Shown piece by piece: positions 8,810-16,848 of a DNA stretch of 64,000 nt; position 1 is the stretch's first letter; the number at the start of each line of letters is the position of its first letter. The notes beneath the pieces were generated by a model. It did not search any database, was not told the origin of the DNA, and saw nothing but the letters and a program-made list of their open reading frames with translations. This DNA is from Streptomyces sp. NBC_00691 (GTDB taxonomy: Bacteria > Actinomycetota > Actinomycetes > Streptomycetales > Streptomycetaceae): NCBI RefSeq assembly GCF_036226665.1, contig NZ_CP109007.1, positions 3,078,501 through 3,142,500 of the forward strand. The letters run 5' to 3'. The position numbers and the translations under genes were made by a program.

Positions 8810-9863
8810 CGGAGACCCCCGCTCCCAGGAGCACCGCGTCCTCGGGTGCGAAGTGCAGCGTGACCTCGGTCCCGAGCAGCGGTGTCTCCCGCAGCTCCCG
8901 CACGTCGGCCTTCACCCGGTGGCCGCCGACCTCCACGTACAGCCGGTGCGTGGACCCCCGCCACTGGACCTCGCTGATCCGGCCGCGCAGCGCGTTCGGA
9001 CCGTCCCCGAGGCCGACCAGATGGGGCCGGACGCAGAGGGTGGCGCCCGCGCCGGGGACCGGACCGGGCGTGCCCTCCCCGGCGACCTTCAGCTCGGTCC
9101 CGTCGAAGACGACGCCGTCGCTGCCGACCGTCACCGGCAGCAGGTTGGCGTTGCCGACGAACGAGGCGGTGAACTCCGTGCGCGGCCTGCGGTACAGGTC
9201 CTGCGGGGTGCCGCAGTCCTGGAGCCGGGCCTTGTCCATGACCGCGATCCGGTCCGCGAGGGTCAGCGCCTCGACCTGGTCGTGGGTGACGTACAGGATC
9301 GACACCTCGGGCAACTCGCGGTGGAGGCGCGCCAGTTCGGCCAGCATGCCGGAGCGCAGCTGCGCGTCGAGCGCGGAGAGCGGCTCGTCGAGGAGGAGGA
9401 CCTGGGGCCGGATGGCGAGGGCGCGGGCGATGGCGACGCGCTGCTGCTGGCCGCCGGAGAGCTCCCGGGGGTACCGGTGGGCGTAGGCCGCCATGCCGGT
9501 CATCTCCAGGGCCTCGGCGACCCGGCCGGCGATCTCGCCCTTGGGGACCTTCTGCGCCTTGAGGCCGAAGGCGACGTTGGCCTCGACCCGCAGGTGCGGG
9601 AAGAGGGCGTACTGCTGGACGACCATGCCGATCCCCCGCTTGTACGGCGGGAGGCCGGTGACGTCACGGTCGCCGATGAGCACCCGCCCGGAGGCCGGCC
9701 GCACGAACCCGGCGACGGCCCGCAGCGCGGTGGTCTTGCCGGAGCCCGAGGGCCCGAGGAGGGCCATGACCTCGCCGGGCTCGACGGTCAGGTCGAGCCG
9801 GTCGAGCACGGTGGTGCCGCCGTACGCGACGGACACGGCGTCGAAGCGGATGCCGCTGGTCAT
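8802..9863 (-). CDS. ABC transporter ATP-binding protein (PhnT-like)
   Basis: A 353-residue importer ATPase. Walker A is GPSGSGKTT (about 37-45), the Q-loop lies in GMVVQQYALFPHL, the signature is LSGGQQQRVAIARAL, Walker B is VLLLDEPLSALD and the switch His is in YVTHDQ. A C-terminal TOBE-like domain (about 235-345) contains CVRPHLVGLG. This is the MalK/PotA-type architecture used by putative 2-aminoethylphosphonate importers. It overlaps the hydrolase gene by 4 bases upstream and the permease gene by 8 downstream. Confidence 0.88.
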   Translation of the reverse strand: MTSGIRFDAVSVAYGGTTVLDRLDLTVEPGEVMALLGPSGSGKTTALRAVAGFVRPASGRVLIGDRDVTGLPPYKRGIGMVVQQYALFPHLRVEANVAFGLKAQKVPKGEIAGRVAEALEMTGMAAYAHRYPRELSGGQQQRVAIARALAIRPQVLLLDEPLSALDAQLRSGMLAELARLHRELPEVSILYVTHDQVEALTLADRIAVMDKARLQDCGTPQDLYRRPRTEFTASFVGNANLLPVTVGSDGVVFDGTELKVAGEGTPGPVPGAGATLCVRPHLVGLGDGPNALRGRISEVQWRGSTHRLYVEVGGHRVKADVRELRETPLLGTEVTLHFAPEDAVLLGAGVSDG

Positions 9864-10618
9864 GCGTCCGACTCCCCCAGCAGCGAGGGCAGTTCGGCGA
9901 TCGAGGTGAGGACGTGCGTCGCGCCGTGCTCCCTGAGCGCCGCCTCGTCGTGCGCACCGGTCAGGACGCCCGCGACGATCCCGGCGCCCGAGCGGACCCC
10001 GCTGAGCATGTCGTACGAGGTGTCGCCCGCGACCACGAGCTGCCGGACGTCGTCCACGGCTCCGGTACGGAGGAAGGCCGCGAGGACCATGTCCGGGTAC
10101 GGGCGTCCGCGACCGCCGGCGTCCGCCGGGCAGAGGGTCAGTTCGACCAGGTCCCGCCAGCCGAGCGCGTCGAGGATGGCGTCCTGGGTGACCCGGGCGA
10201 ACCCGGTGGTGAGGACCACCCGGCGGCCCTGGGACCTCAGTTCGGCGATCGCCTCGGCGGCGCCGGGTACCGGGGCGATCCGGCCGCCGGAGACCAGTTC
10301 GCCGTAGGCCGCCTCGAAGGCCAGGTTGGCCTGCCGGGCGCGGGCCTCGTCACCGCCGAAGAGGTGGCGGAAGACGGAGATCTTGGACTCGCCCATGGTG
10401 GCGCGGACGTAGTCGATCATCGTGGCCGGGTCTTCGCCGAGCCGCTCGGCGGCGGCGGTGAAGGCCTGCTCGACGAGGCCGCCGTCGGCGACGGTGGTGC
10501 CGGCCATGTCGAGGACGACGAGGCCGTGCCCGTCCGCGGAGTCCATGCGGTTCACGCGGTCCGTGGGGTTCGTCCGGTCCGTGGGGTTCGTCCGGTCCGT
10601 GGGGTTCGTGGGGTTCAT
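9860..10618 (-). CDS. Phosphonatase-like HAD hydrolase
   Basis: HAD-superfamily enzyme related to phosphonoacetaldehyde hydrolase, predicted to break a C-P bond. Motif I is VVLDMAGTTVADG, the cap contains MGESKISVFRHL whose Lys sits where PhnX has its Schiff-base Lys, motif II is VLTTGFA and motif IV is VAGDTSYDM. The family commonly sits beside the FAD oxidoreductase found immediately upstream here. Start uncertain: the ATG at 10618 gives a 252-aa protein beginning with an Asn-Pro-Thr-Asp-Arg repeat; the ATG at 10546 gives 228 aa and begins close to motif I. Neither has a strong ribosome-binding site. The 3' end overlaps the ATPase start by 4 bases. Confidence 0.82.
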   Translation of the reverse strand: MNPTNPTDRTNPTDRTNPTDRVNRMDSADGHGLVVLDMAGTTVADGGLVEQAFTAAAERLGEDPATMIDYVRATMGESKISVFRHLFGGDEARARQANLAFEAAYGELVSGGRIAPVPGAAEAIAELRSQGRRVVLTTGFARVTQDAILDALGWRDLVELTLCPADAGGRGRPYPDMVLAAFLRTGAVDDVRQLVVAGDTSYDMLSGVRSGAGIVAGVLTGAHDEAALREHGATHVLTSIAELPSLLGESDA

Positions 10619-10620
10619 GT
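10549..10620. repeat. 18-bp tandem repeat at the start of the phosphonatase-like gene
   Basis: Three 18-bp units (the last two identical, beginning GGTTCGTCCGGTCC on the plus strand) are followed by two 9-bp half units. Read on the minus strand they encode Asn-Pro-Thr-Asp-Arg-Thr hexapeptides. They sit exactly between the two candidate start codons. Confidence 0.9.
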
Positions 10621-10623
10621 GGT

Positions 10624-11745
10624 TCACCAGCCCAGTTCGTCTGCGGTCTTCTCGGCGATGGCGGGCGAGCAGGTCATGCCGCGGCCGCCGGGCCCGGTCA
10701 CCAGCCACACGCCGTCCCGGACCCGCTGGCGGTGGACGACCCGGCTGGTGTCGACGCACTGCGCGTACACCCCGGCCCAGCGCCGCTTGATCTTCGGCAG
10801 CGGGCGGCCGAGGAAGGACTCGACGACGCGGGTGAGGTGCTCGTAGGGGTCTTCGAGGGTGTCGAAGGCGAACGGGTGCTCGTACTCGTGGGTGTCGCCG
10901 ATGGTCAGTCCGCCGTCGAGGCGCTGCACCATCAGGAGCTGCATCCTGTGCGCGGCGGCGGTCGGGTCCTGCGGCTGCGCGGCCTGGAGGGAGTCCAGGG
11001 CCTCGGAGGCGTACGCCGGGTAGTAGCGGAAGGAGTCGGCGTCGGCGACGGAGGTGGTGAGCGCCTCGCCGAGGGGCTCGGTCTGCATCATCTGGAGCCG
11101 GACACGGCGGACGGGGATCTCGCCGGCGACCTCGCGGACGAGGCCGGAGAGCCAGGCGCCGGTGCACAGGACGACGGCGTCGCCGCTGTGGACCTCGCCG
11201 CGGTCGTCACGGACCGCGTTCTCCCCCACGACGTCCCGGACCTCGCGGTTCGGCAGGAAGGTGTACTTCCCGGTGGCGAGGAGGGCCTCACGGAGGGCGA
11301 GCTGGGCGAGGCGGGGTTCGACGGCCGCGTCCCGCTCGCACCAGAGCGCCGCCTCGAACGCGCCGCGCAGGGCCGGGTTGACCGCGCGGGCCTCGTCGGC
11401 CGTCAGCAGCTTGTAGCCGCGGGCGGCGGCGTCGGGGCGGGCCACCGCGGCCTCGGCGACGGCGAGTTCCAGCGCGTTCCGTACCGGGGTGAGCGAGCCG
11501 ATGGCCCGGAAGCCCAGGCCGGGGACCCGGGCGCCGATGCCCTCCCAGAGCTCCCGGGCGCGCAGGGCGGTGTCCAGTTCCTCTCCGCCCGCCCGTCCGC
11601 TCACCCAGATCTGGCCGAAGTTGCGGAGGGACGCTCCGCGCGCCTCGGCCTCGCGCTCGATGTGTACGACCTCGTGGCCGCGTTCCACTGCGTGCCAGGC
11701 GTGCATGGTTCCCACCACGCCGGCTCCTACGACGATCACCTTCAT
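10624..11745 (-). CDS. FAD-dependent oxidoreductase associated with phosphonate catabolism
   Basis: A 373-residue DAO-fold flavoenzyme. The FAD dinucleotide motif VIVVGAGVVGTMHAWHA is at residues 3-19 and the C-terminal GVWLVTGPGGRGMTCSPAIAEKTAD closes the FAD site. This clade is known for genomic association with phosphonatase-like hydrolases and phosphonate transporters. The proposed role is oxidative deamination of an amino- or N-alkyl-aminophosphonate, giving an aldehyde for the hydrolase. I chose the ATG at 11745, where the nucleotide-binding strand starts; a longer frame to 11817 adds a Pro-rich stretch. The downstream hydrolase ATG lies 6 bases beyond this stop region. Confidence 0.85.
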   Translation of the reverse strand: MKVIVVGAGVVGTMHAWHAVERGHEVVHIEREAEARGASLRNFGQIWVSGRAGGEELDTALRARELWEGIGARVPGLGFRAIGSLTPVRNALELAVAEAAVARPDAAARGYKLLTADEARAVNPALRGAFEAALWCERDAAVEPRLAQLALREALLATGKYTFLPNREVRDVVGENAVRDDRGEVHSGDAVVLCTGAWLSGLVREVAGEIPVRRVRLQMMQTEPLGEALTTSVADADSFRYYPAYASEALDSLQAAQPQDPTAAAHRMQLLMVQRLDGGLTIGDTHEYEHPFAFDTLEDPYEHLTRVVESFLGRPLPKIKRRWAGVYAQCVDTSRVVHRQRVRDGVWLVTGPGGRGMTCSPAIAEKTADELGW

Positions 11746-11901
11746 GCCGTCGACGGTCCTGGGAACGGGTGACCCGGACGGGGCCGGTGGGCGACCGGAC
11801 GGTGAACGGCCCGACAAGCTTGGACCAGACCCGTTACCTTCCTGTGATCCAGAGGGGGTCGTGATGGTTCCCGGCGCGCGGCCCGCCGTTCCCTCCCGGG
11901 A

Positions 11902-12723
11902 TCAGCCCTGCCGCCCCAGGTGGGCGGTGAAGCTGAACCGGTCGCCCCGGTAGAGGGTGCGGACCCGCTCCAGGGGCCGCCCCTCGGTGTCCCGGGAGAT
12001 GCGGTGGAGCAGCAGCATCGGCAGGGCCGGCGGCGTCCCCACGAGGAGGGCCTCGCGGGGCGTCGCGAGGACCGTCTCGATGCGCTCGTCGGCATCGCCG
12101 AAGGAGATGCCGAGGCGGTCGTGGAGGTACGAGTAGAAGGAGGAGTCCGGGTCGAACTCGGTGTCCAGGCGCGGGGCGCGGGCCTCGGAGACATAGGTGC
12201 TCTCCAGGCCGACCCGCTCGTCGTCGGCGAGGAGTACGCGCTCCATGTGCCAGACGGGCTCGCCGCGTTCGGCGCCGACCTCCGGGGCGAGCGCCTCCGG
12301 ACAGGGGAACCGGTCGAGCGAGATGAGGCTGCGGCCGGGGCGGAGGCCCTGCCGGCGGACACCCTCCGTGTAGCTCGCGAGCGAGAGCGGCTGTTCGAGC
12401 TTGGGGCCCGCCACGACCGTGCCCCGGCCCTGGCGGCGCAGCCGCCCCTCCAGGAGGAGTTCGCGCAGCGCCTGCCGGACGGTCTCGCGGGACACCTCGT
12501 ACCGGACGGCGAGGTCGCGCTCGGTGGGCAGCAGCCCACCCTCCCCCAACTCGTCCACCATCACGGCGAGTCTGGCCTTCACGGCGTAGTACTTGGGCAC
12601 GCGGCCGTGCTCCGGGATGCCGGAGTTCACGGGGGCGCCCGGGGTGCCGGGGGTGTTCTGGTAGTTCACCGGGGGATGGTCGCAGACGGGGATGAACGGG
12701 AAGGTGTACGTGGCATGACTCAC
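11902..12723 (-). CDS. GntR/UTRA family transcriptional regulator
   Basis: A 273-residue regulator. A winged helix-turn-helix lies at about 40-105 (LLPTERDLAVRYEVSRETVRQALREL) and a UTRA ligand-binding domain at about 115-270 (ESTYVSEARAP, DRIETVLATPREA-like region, FSFTAHLGRQG). This HutC-type architecture includes PhnF regulators of phosphonate uptake, so it is the likely controller of the downstream operon. The start is GTG at 12723, overlapping the stop of the preceding gene as GTGA; a later GTG (Val32) is an alternative. It could equally be a sugar-responsive paralogue of DasR. Confidence 0.87.
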   Translation of the reverse strand: MSHATYTFPFIPVCDHPPVNYQNTPGTPGAPVNSGIPEHGRVPKYYAVKARLAVMVDELGEGGLLPTERDLAVRYEVSRETVRQALRELLLEGRLRRQGRGTVVAGPKLEQPLSLASYTEGVRRQGLRPGRSLISLDRFPCPEALAPEVGAERGEPVWHMERVLLADDERVGLESTYVSEARAPRLDTEFDPDSSFYSYLHDRLGISFGDADERIETVLATPREALLVGTPPALPMLLLHRISRDTEGRPLERVRTLYRGDRFSFTAHLGRQG

Positions 12724-13730
12724 CGGTGCCGGGCCCGGCGGGCGGACCGGAACAGCACCGCGCCGAGGAGGACGAGGGCGGCCGCGAGGGGGGCGAGGAG
12801 CATGACGTACTCCTCCGACTCCCTTCCTGTGGTGGCGAGTTCGCGGTCAGGACCGGCGAGCACGAGGTCTTCCGGGTCCGCGGCGGTGGAGCCCGGCGGG
12901 CGGGGCGTGACCCCGGGCGGCCGGGAGGGGGTGGCCGGGGCGGGGGTGCCGGATGTGTCAGGTGCGGGGTCGTCGGCACCGGTGGAGCGGTTCGGGGCGA
13001 CCGGGCCCACGGTGAGGCGGTAGTCGCCGGACTCGCCGACCCAGTCGCCGTCGGCACCCCGGCGCTGGACGACCGCGGCGTTCACGACGACCGCACCGGG
13101 GGTGGTCCGGGCATGGAACCCGAGCCGTACGGAGACGGTGAGGGTCTGGCCCGCGGGGACCGTGAAACCGCCGAAGCCGTCGGGGCCGTCGACGCCGGTC
13201 GACGTGCCGAGGCCGTCGGGGCCGGTCGAGCTGCCGGGGCCGTCGGGGCCGGTGAACGCGCCGACGTTCTCGGCCTGTTCGGTCGCCTCGAAGGTGACGG
13301 GCCGCCAGCGCGCGGCCCCTTCGTCGTAGAACTCGAACCGGATCTGCCCGGGCCGCAGCGCCCGCTGCTCGTCGGTGAGGACGAGCACGGGATGGATGCC
13401 GGAGCAGACGCCGTCGGTGGTGTTGGTGAGATCGAGCTTCCACTCCTGGAGGGGGCCGCCCGCGGGGTAGTCCGCCGGCCCGCCGTGGATCCGCGTGTCG
13501 AGGGGGAAGGCGGAGCCGGAGGGCGTGCCGCAGGCGGGGGCGGGGGGATCCGGGGCGGGGATGTCGGGTGCGGCCTGCGCCGGGGCGGGGGCCGTCGTCG
13601 AGGGGGCCGAGGGGGCCTGGGCGGTCAGGGCGGGTGGCGCCAGGGCCAGGTGGGCGGTCGCGGTGGCCGCCAGAGCGGCCGCCGTGGTGAGGGCACGGGC
13701 GCTGCGGGGCCGCAGGGGGACGGATGCCAT
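12720..13730 (-). CDS. LAXTG-anchored cell-wall surface protein
   Basis: A 336-residue exported protein. It has an Ala-rich signal peptide at about 1-35, a Pro/Ala-rich spacer, and a globular region at about 60-260 with two Cys, a Gly/Pro/Asp-rich internal repeat (GPDG-type) and beta-strands. A Pro-rich wall-spanning segment is followed by the sorting signal LATTG, a hydrophobic helix (LLAPLAAALVLLGAVLF) and the tail RSARRARHR. LAXTG is the class E sortase motif; a class E sortase lies at 23036-23872. The ATG at 13730 has AAAGG upstream. It overlaps the GntR gene by four bases, which is odd for a surface protein and a regulator. Confidence 0.85.
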   Translation of the reverse strand: MASVPLRPRSARALTTAAALAATATAHLALAPPALTAQAPSAPSTTAPAPAQAAPDIPAPDPPAPACGTPSGSAFPLDTRIHGGPADYPAGGPLQEWKLDLTNTTDGVCSGIHPVLVLTDEQRALRPGQIRFEFYDEGAARWRPVTFEATEQAENVGAFTGPDGPGSSTGPDGLGTSTGVDGPDGFGGFTVPAGQTLTVSVRLGFHARTTPGAVVVNAAVVQRRGADGDWVGESGDYRLTVGPVAPNRSTGADDPAPDTSGTPAPATPSRPPGVTPRPPGSTAADPEDLVLAGPDRELATTGRESEEYVMLLAPLAAALVLLGAVLFRSARRARHR

Positions 13731-13920
13731 GGGGCGGAGGCCTTTGCTTGCTCGCGGACGAACGGGGCGGCCGCGACGCTGCCATGCCGCCGGGGCGGGG
13801 GCGGGCAGCGACACCGCGCCCGCCCCCGGACGGCCCGGCCGGTCCGCCCGATCGGCCTACTGTCGTACGTACTTCTTTACCTATCGGCCCTCTCGCTCAC
13901 CGGCCTCCTTCCTGACGACC

Positions 13921-13998
13921 GGAGCGCGGCCTCCATCCCGAAGACCGGAGCGCGGCCTCCATCCCGAAGGCCGGAGCGCGGCCTACTTCCCGAAGACC
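13921..13998. repeat. 26-bp tandem repeat copying the 3' end of the ROK gene
   Basis: Three consecutive 26-bp units beginning GGAGCGCGGCCT and ending CCCGAAGACC or CCCGAAGGCC. The rightmost unit contains the last codons and stop of the ROK gene; the others extend beyond it, with a degenerate fourth partial copy at about 13902-13920. Each unit can form a small GGAG/CTCC hairpin. Confidence 0.9.
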
Positions 13999-15179
13999 GG
14001 GGCGAGGATCAGCCAGGCGGCCCCCGCCGCCACCGCGTCCCCCTCCCCCGCCACCCCCACCGGGGCCGTCAGGCCGAGCCCGGTGAGGACCTCCCGCACC
14101 CCGCCCGCGAACACCTCCGGCGCGGCGAGGACCAGCCGGCCGCCGAGCAGGACCTGGTCGATGTCGAGGAGCCGTACGACGTTGGCCGCGCCCGCGCCGA
14201 GGATGCGCGCGGCCCCGGCTCCGTCGCCGCGCGCGACCGCCGCGAGGCACAGGACCTCCAGGCAGCCGCGCCCGCCGCAGCCGCACGGGGGCCCGTCGAG
14301 CTGGACGGTCTGGTGGCCGAGTTCACCGGCGCCCGTCCTGTCCCCCCGGAGCGGCGCCCCGCCGAGGACGAGGCCGGCGCCGAGCCCCGTACCGAGGTGG
14401 ACGTAGGCGAAGGAGCCGGGGGCGCCGGGGCGGACGGCGAGGCCGAGGGCGGCGGCGTTGGTGTCCTTGTCGAGGACGACGGGCAGCCCGAGGCGCCGGG
14501 CCAGCTCCTCGCGGACGGGGTGGCCGTCCCACTCGGGGAACCCGGTCACGCGGCCCGGGACTCCGGCACGGTGGTCGAGCGGCCCGGGCATGGCGACACC
14601 GACACCGAGGACGAGGACGGACGCGGGCGCGGCGGCGGGCGCGGGTGCGCGAGCGGGCTCGCGCCCGGTCGCGCGGGCACGCTCCGGCTCGACGGCGTGG
14701 GCGGGCTCCGGCTCGGACGCGCGGGCAGGCTCCGGCCCGACGCCGGGGGCGGGCTCCGGCTCGGCCGCGGGGGCGGCGGCACCGGCCAGCAGCGCCCGTA
14801 CCTCCTCCGTCACCGCGTCCAGGACCGGGCCCGCGCCCGCCCCGAGGTCCAGGGCGCGCGTGCGCCGGTCGACGACCGCGCCCGCGAGGTCGGTGAGCAG
14901 GGTGGTCAGTTCGTCGCGGTCCAGGTGGACGCCGACGGCGTACCCGGCGGTGGGGACGAGCCGCAGGACCGTACGGGGCTTCCCTCCCGTCGAGGCACGG
15001 TGGCCGGCCTCCGCCGCGAGGCCCTCGGACCGGAGCCGCGCGGTGATCTTGCTGACGGCCTGTGGGGTGAGCCCGGTCCGCTCGGCCAGTTCGAGGCGGC
15101 TGATCCCGGTCTCGCCCGCGGTGCGCAGCAGGTCGAGCACGAGCGCCGCGTTGGGGCTGCGCAGGGCCGGCACGTTCAC
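13983..15179 (-). CDS. ROK family transcriptional repressor with low-complexity insertion
   Basis: A 398-residue regulator. A winged helix-turn-helix lies at about 8-60 (ISRLELAERTGLTPQAVSKITARL), followed by the ROK sugar-kinase-like domain: GVGVAMPGP, DKDTNAAALGL, HLGTGLGAGLVLGG, GAGELGHQTV and the zinc motif CGCGGRGCLE. About 50 residues of Glu-Pro-Ala-Arg-rich repeats are inserted in the domain at about 135-185, a region normally a short loop. The start is GTG at 15179, behind GGAG; an ATG at 15245 lies inside the operator and is less likely. It is divergent from the oxidoreductase gene and probably controls it and itself. Confidence 0.88.
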   Translation of the reverse strand: MNVPALRSPNAALVLDLLRTAGETGISRLELAERTGLTPQAVSKITARLRSEGLAAEAGHRASTGGKPRTVLRLVPTAGYAVGVHLDRDELTTLLTDLAGAVVDRRTRALDLGAGAGPVLDAVTEEVRALLAGAAAPAAEPEPAPGVGPEPARASEPEPAHAVEPERARATGREPARAPAPAAAPASVLVLGVGVAMPGPLDHRAGVPGRVTGFPEWDGHPVREELARRLGLPVVLDKDTNAAALGLAVRPGAPGSFAYVHLGTGLGAGLVLGGAPLRGDRTGAGELGHQTVQLDGPPCGCGGRGCLEVLCLAAVARGDGAGAARILGAGAANVVRLLDIDQVLLGGRLVLAAPEVFAGGVREVLTGLGLTAPVGVAGEGDAVAAGAAWLILAPVFGK

Positions 15180-15231
15180 TCCACCACTCCGATCAGGTCC
15201 GTCTCCACCTGCCCATTGTCGCTGCCGCTTG

Positions 15232-15258
15232 CACTTTGGCAACACCGTTGCTTAAGTG
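15232..15258. promoter_or_regulatory. Palindromic operator between ROK regulator and oxidoreductase
   Basis: Inverted repeat with 12-base arms and a 3-base centre: CACTT, two mismatched bases, GCAAC, then ACC, then GTTGC, two mismatched bases, AAGTG. It lies in the divergent promoter region just before the ATG at 15265, a good position for autorepression and repression by the ROK protein. Confidence 0.7.
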
Positions 15259-15264
15259 AGGGGC

Positions 15265-16353
15265 ATGACTGGCACCCCCCGCACCCCCCTCCGCGTCGGC
15301 CTCGTCGGCTACGGCCTCGCGGGCTCCGTCTTCCACGCCCCCCTGATCGCCGCGTCCGAGGACCTCGCCCTCGCCGCCGTCACCACCGGCAACCCCGAGC
15401 GGGCCGCCGAGGCCCGCGCCGCCCACCCGGGGGTCCGGGTCGTGGCCGCTCCCGAGGAGCTGTGGGCGGACGGGGCGGCGGACGAGCTCGACCTGATCGT
15501 CGTCGCCTCCCCCAACAAGACGCACGTCGCGATCGCCACGGCCGCCCTGGAGGCGGGGCTGCCGGTCGTCGTCGACAAGCCGCTGGCCGGCACCGCCGCC
15601 GAGGCCCGCGCCCTCGCGGCCCTCGCCGAGGAGCGGGGCCTGCTGCTCTCCGTCTTCCAGAACCGCCGCTGGGACAACGACTTTCTGACCCTGCGCCGGC
15701 TCCTCGGCGAGAAGGCGCTCGGCGAGGTCCAGCGCTTCGAGTCCCGCTTCGAGCGCTGGCGCCCGCTGCCCAAGGGCGGCTGGCGCGAGTCCGGCGCGCC
15801 GTCGGAGATCGGCGGCCTGCTCTACGACCTGGGCAGTCATGTCGTCGACCAGGCCCTGGTCCTCTTCGGCCCGGTGGTCTCCGTGTACGCCGAGTCGGAC
15901 GTCCGCCGGCCGGGCGCCGAGGCCGACGACGACACCTTCCTCGCGCTCACCCACGCGAGCGGCGTCCGTTCGCACCTGTACGTGAGCGCCACCACCGCCC
16001 AGCTGGGTCCCCGCTTCCGGGTGCTCGGGCAGCGCGCGGGCTTCGTGAAGTACGGCCTCGACCCGCAGGAGGCGGCCCTCCGCGAGGGGCTGCGCCCGGA
16101 GCCGGGCGGGGTGTGGGGCATGGAGCCCGAGGAGCTGTGGGGCCGGCTCGGCTCCGGCGAGTCGCCGCTGACCGGCGGCGGGACCCCGGTCGAGTCGCTG
16201 CCGGGCGACTACCCGGCGTACTACGCGGCCGTCGCGGCCGCCCTGCGCGGCACCGGCGAGAACCCGGTGACGGCGCACGAGGCCGCGGCCGCGCTCGACG
16301 TCCTGGAGGCGGCGAAGCGGTCCGCCCGCGAGGGCGTCACGGTGACGCTGTGA
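15265..16353 (+). CDS. Gfo/Idh/MocA family NAD(P)-dependent oxidoreductase
   Basis: A 362-residue cytoplasmic dehydrogenase. The Rossmann motif RVGLVGYGLAGSVFHAPLI is near residue 10, the conserved EKP-type motif appears as VDKPLAG (Lys near 100), and GGLLYDLGSHVVDQ carries the catalytic-type Asp and His. The substrate is likely a sugar or polyol. I chose the ATG at 15265; a GTG at 15256 falls inside the palindromic operator. It is divergent from the ROK repressor and overlaps the next gene as GTGA. Confidence 0.9.
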   Translation: MTGTPRTPLRVGLVGYGLAGSVFHAPLIAASEDLALAAVTTGNPERAAEARAAHPGVRVVAAPEELWADGAADELDLIVVASPNKTHVAIATAALEAGLPVVVDKPLAGTAAEARALAALAEERGLLLSVFQNRRWDNDFLTLRRLLGEKALGEVQRFESRFERWRPLPKGGWRESGAPSEIGGLLYDLGSHVVDQALVLFGPVVSVYAESDVRRPGAEADDDTFLALTHASGVRSHLYVSATTAQLGPRFRVLGQRAGFVKYGLDPQEAALREGLRPEPGGVWGMEPEELWGRLGSGESPLTGGGTPVESLPGDYPAYYAAVAAALRGTGENPVTAHEAAAALDVLEAAKRSAREGVTVTL

Positions 16354-16844
16354 GCGACCGGGAAGTGGGCGAACTGGAGGCGCAGGAGGCCAGGCTGGTC
16401 CTCCCCCGCTTCACGTACGAGGACGCCTGGACGCTCGGGAGCATGCTCGTCGGCATCGCCCGCGAGCGCGGGGCGCCGGTGGCGATCGACATCAGGCGCG
16501 GGCCGCAGCAGCTGTTCCACTGCGCGCTGCCGGGGTCGAGCGCGGACAACGACGCCTGGATCGACCGCAAGCGCCGGGTCGTCGAGCGGTACGGCGTCAG
16601 CTCGTTCCTGGTCGGCGCTCGGTTCCGCGCCAAGGGGACGACCTTCGAGGCGTCCTCGCGCCTCGACCCCGACCGGTACGCGGCGCACGGCGGCGCGTTC
16701 CCGGTCGCGGTCGAGGGCGCGGGCGTGATCGGCTCGGTCACGGTCTCGGGGCTGCCGCAGGCCGAGGACCACGCGATGGTCGTCGAGGCGCTGGAGCGGC
16801 TCCTCGGCTCGTACGCCTCCGCCGCCGCCTCCGCCACCGGCTGA
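16350..16844 (+). CDS. Heme-degrading domain (HbpS/UPF0303-like) protein
   Basis: A 164-residue cytoplasmic protein of the GlcG/HbpS fold (UPF0303), with FTYEDAWTLGSMLVGIARERGAPVAIDIRRGPQQLFHCALPG, a signature region of the family. The GTG start overlaps the preceding stop by four bases, so it is co-translated with the oxidoreductase. Family members bind heme or cobalamin-like ligands, but the operon context suggests an accessory role in sugar metabolism; function not established. Confidence 0.82.
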   Translation: MSDREVGELEAQEARLVLPRFTYEDAWTLGSMLVGIARERGAPVAIDIRRGPQQLFHCALPGSSADNDAWIDRKRRVVERYGVSSFLVGARFRAKGTTFEASSRLDPDRYAAHGGAFPVAVEGAGVIGSVTVSGLPQAEDHAMVVEALERLLGSYASAAASATG

Positions 16845-16848
16845 CGAG

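Noticed and set aside
10549..10620. CRISPR-like repeat
   Set aside because: Units are contiguous without spacers and coding; no cas genes. No CRISPR array seen anywhere in the window.
11746..11901. Operator for the GntR/UTRA regulator
   Set aside because: GGACCAGACC near 11822 resembles half of a GGTCTAGACC-type site but is not symmetric; not strong enough to list as a feature.
12726..16844. A 1372-codon plus-strand open frame
   Set aside because: It is the antisense or out-of-frame shadow of the LAXTG, ROK and oxidoreductase genes. Only its last 164 codons (from 16350) are a real gene.
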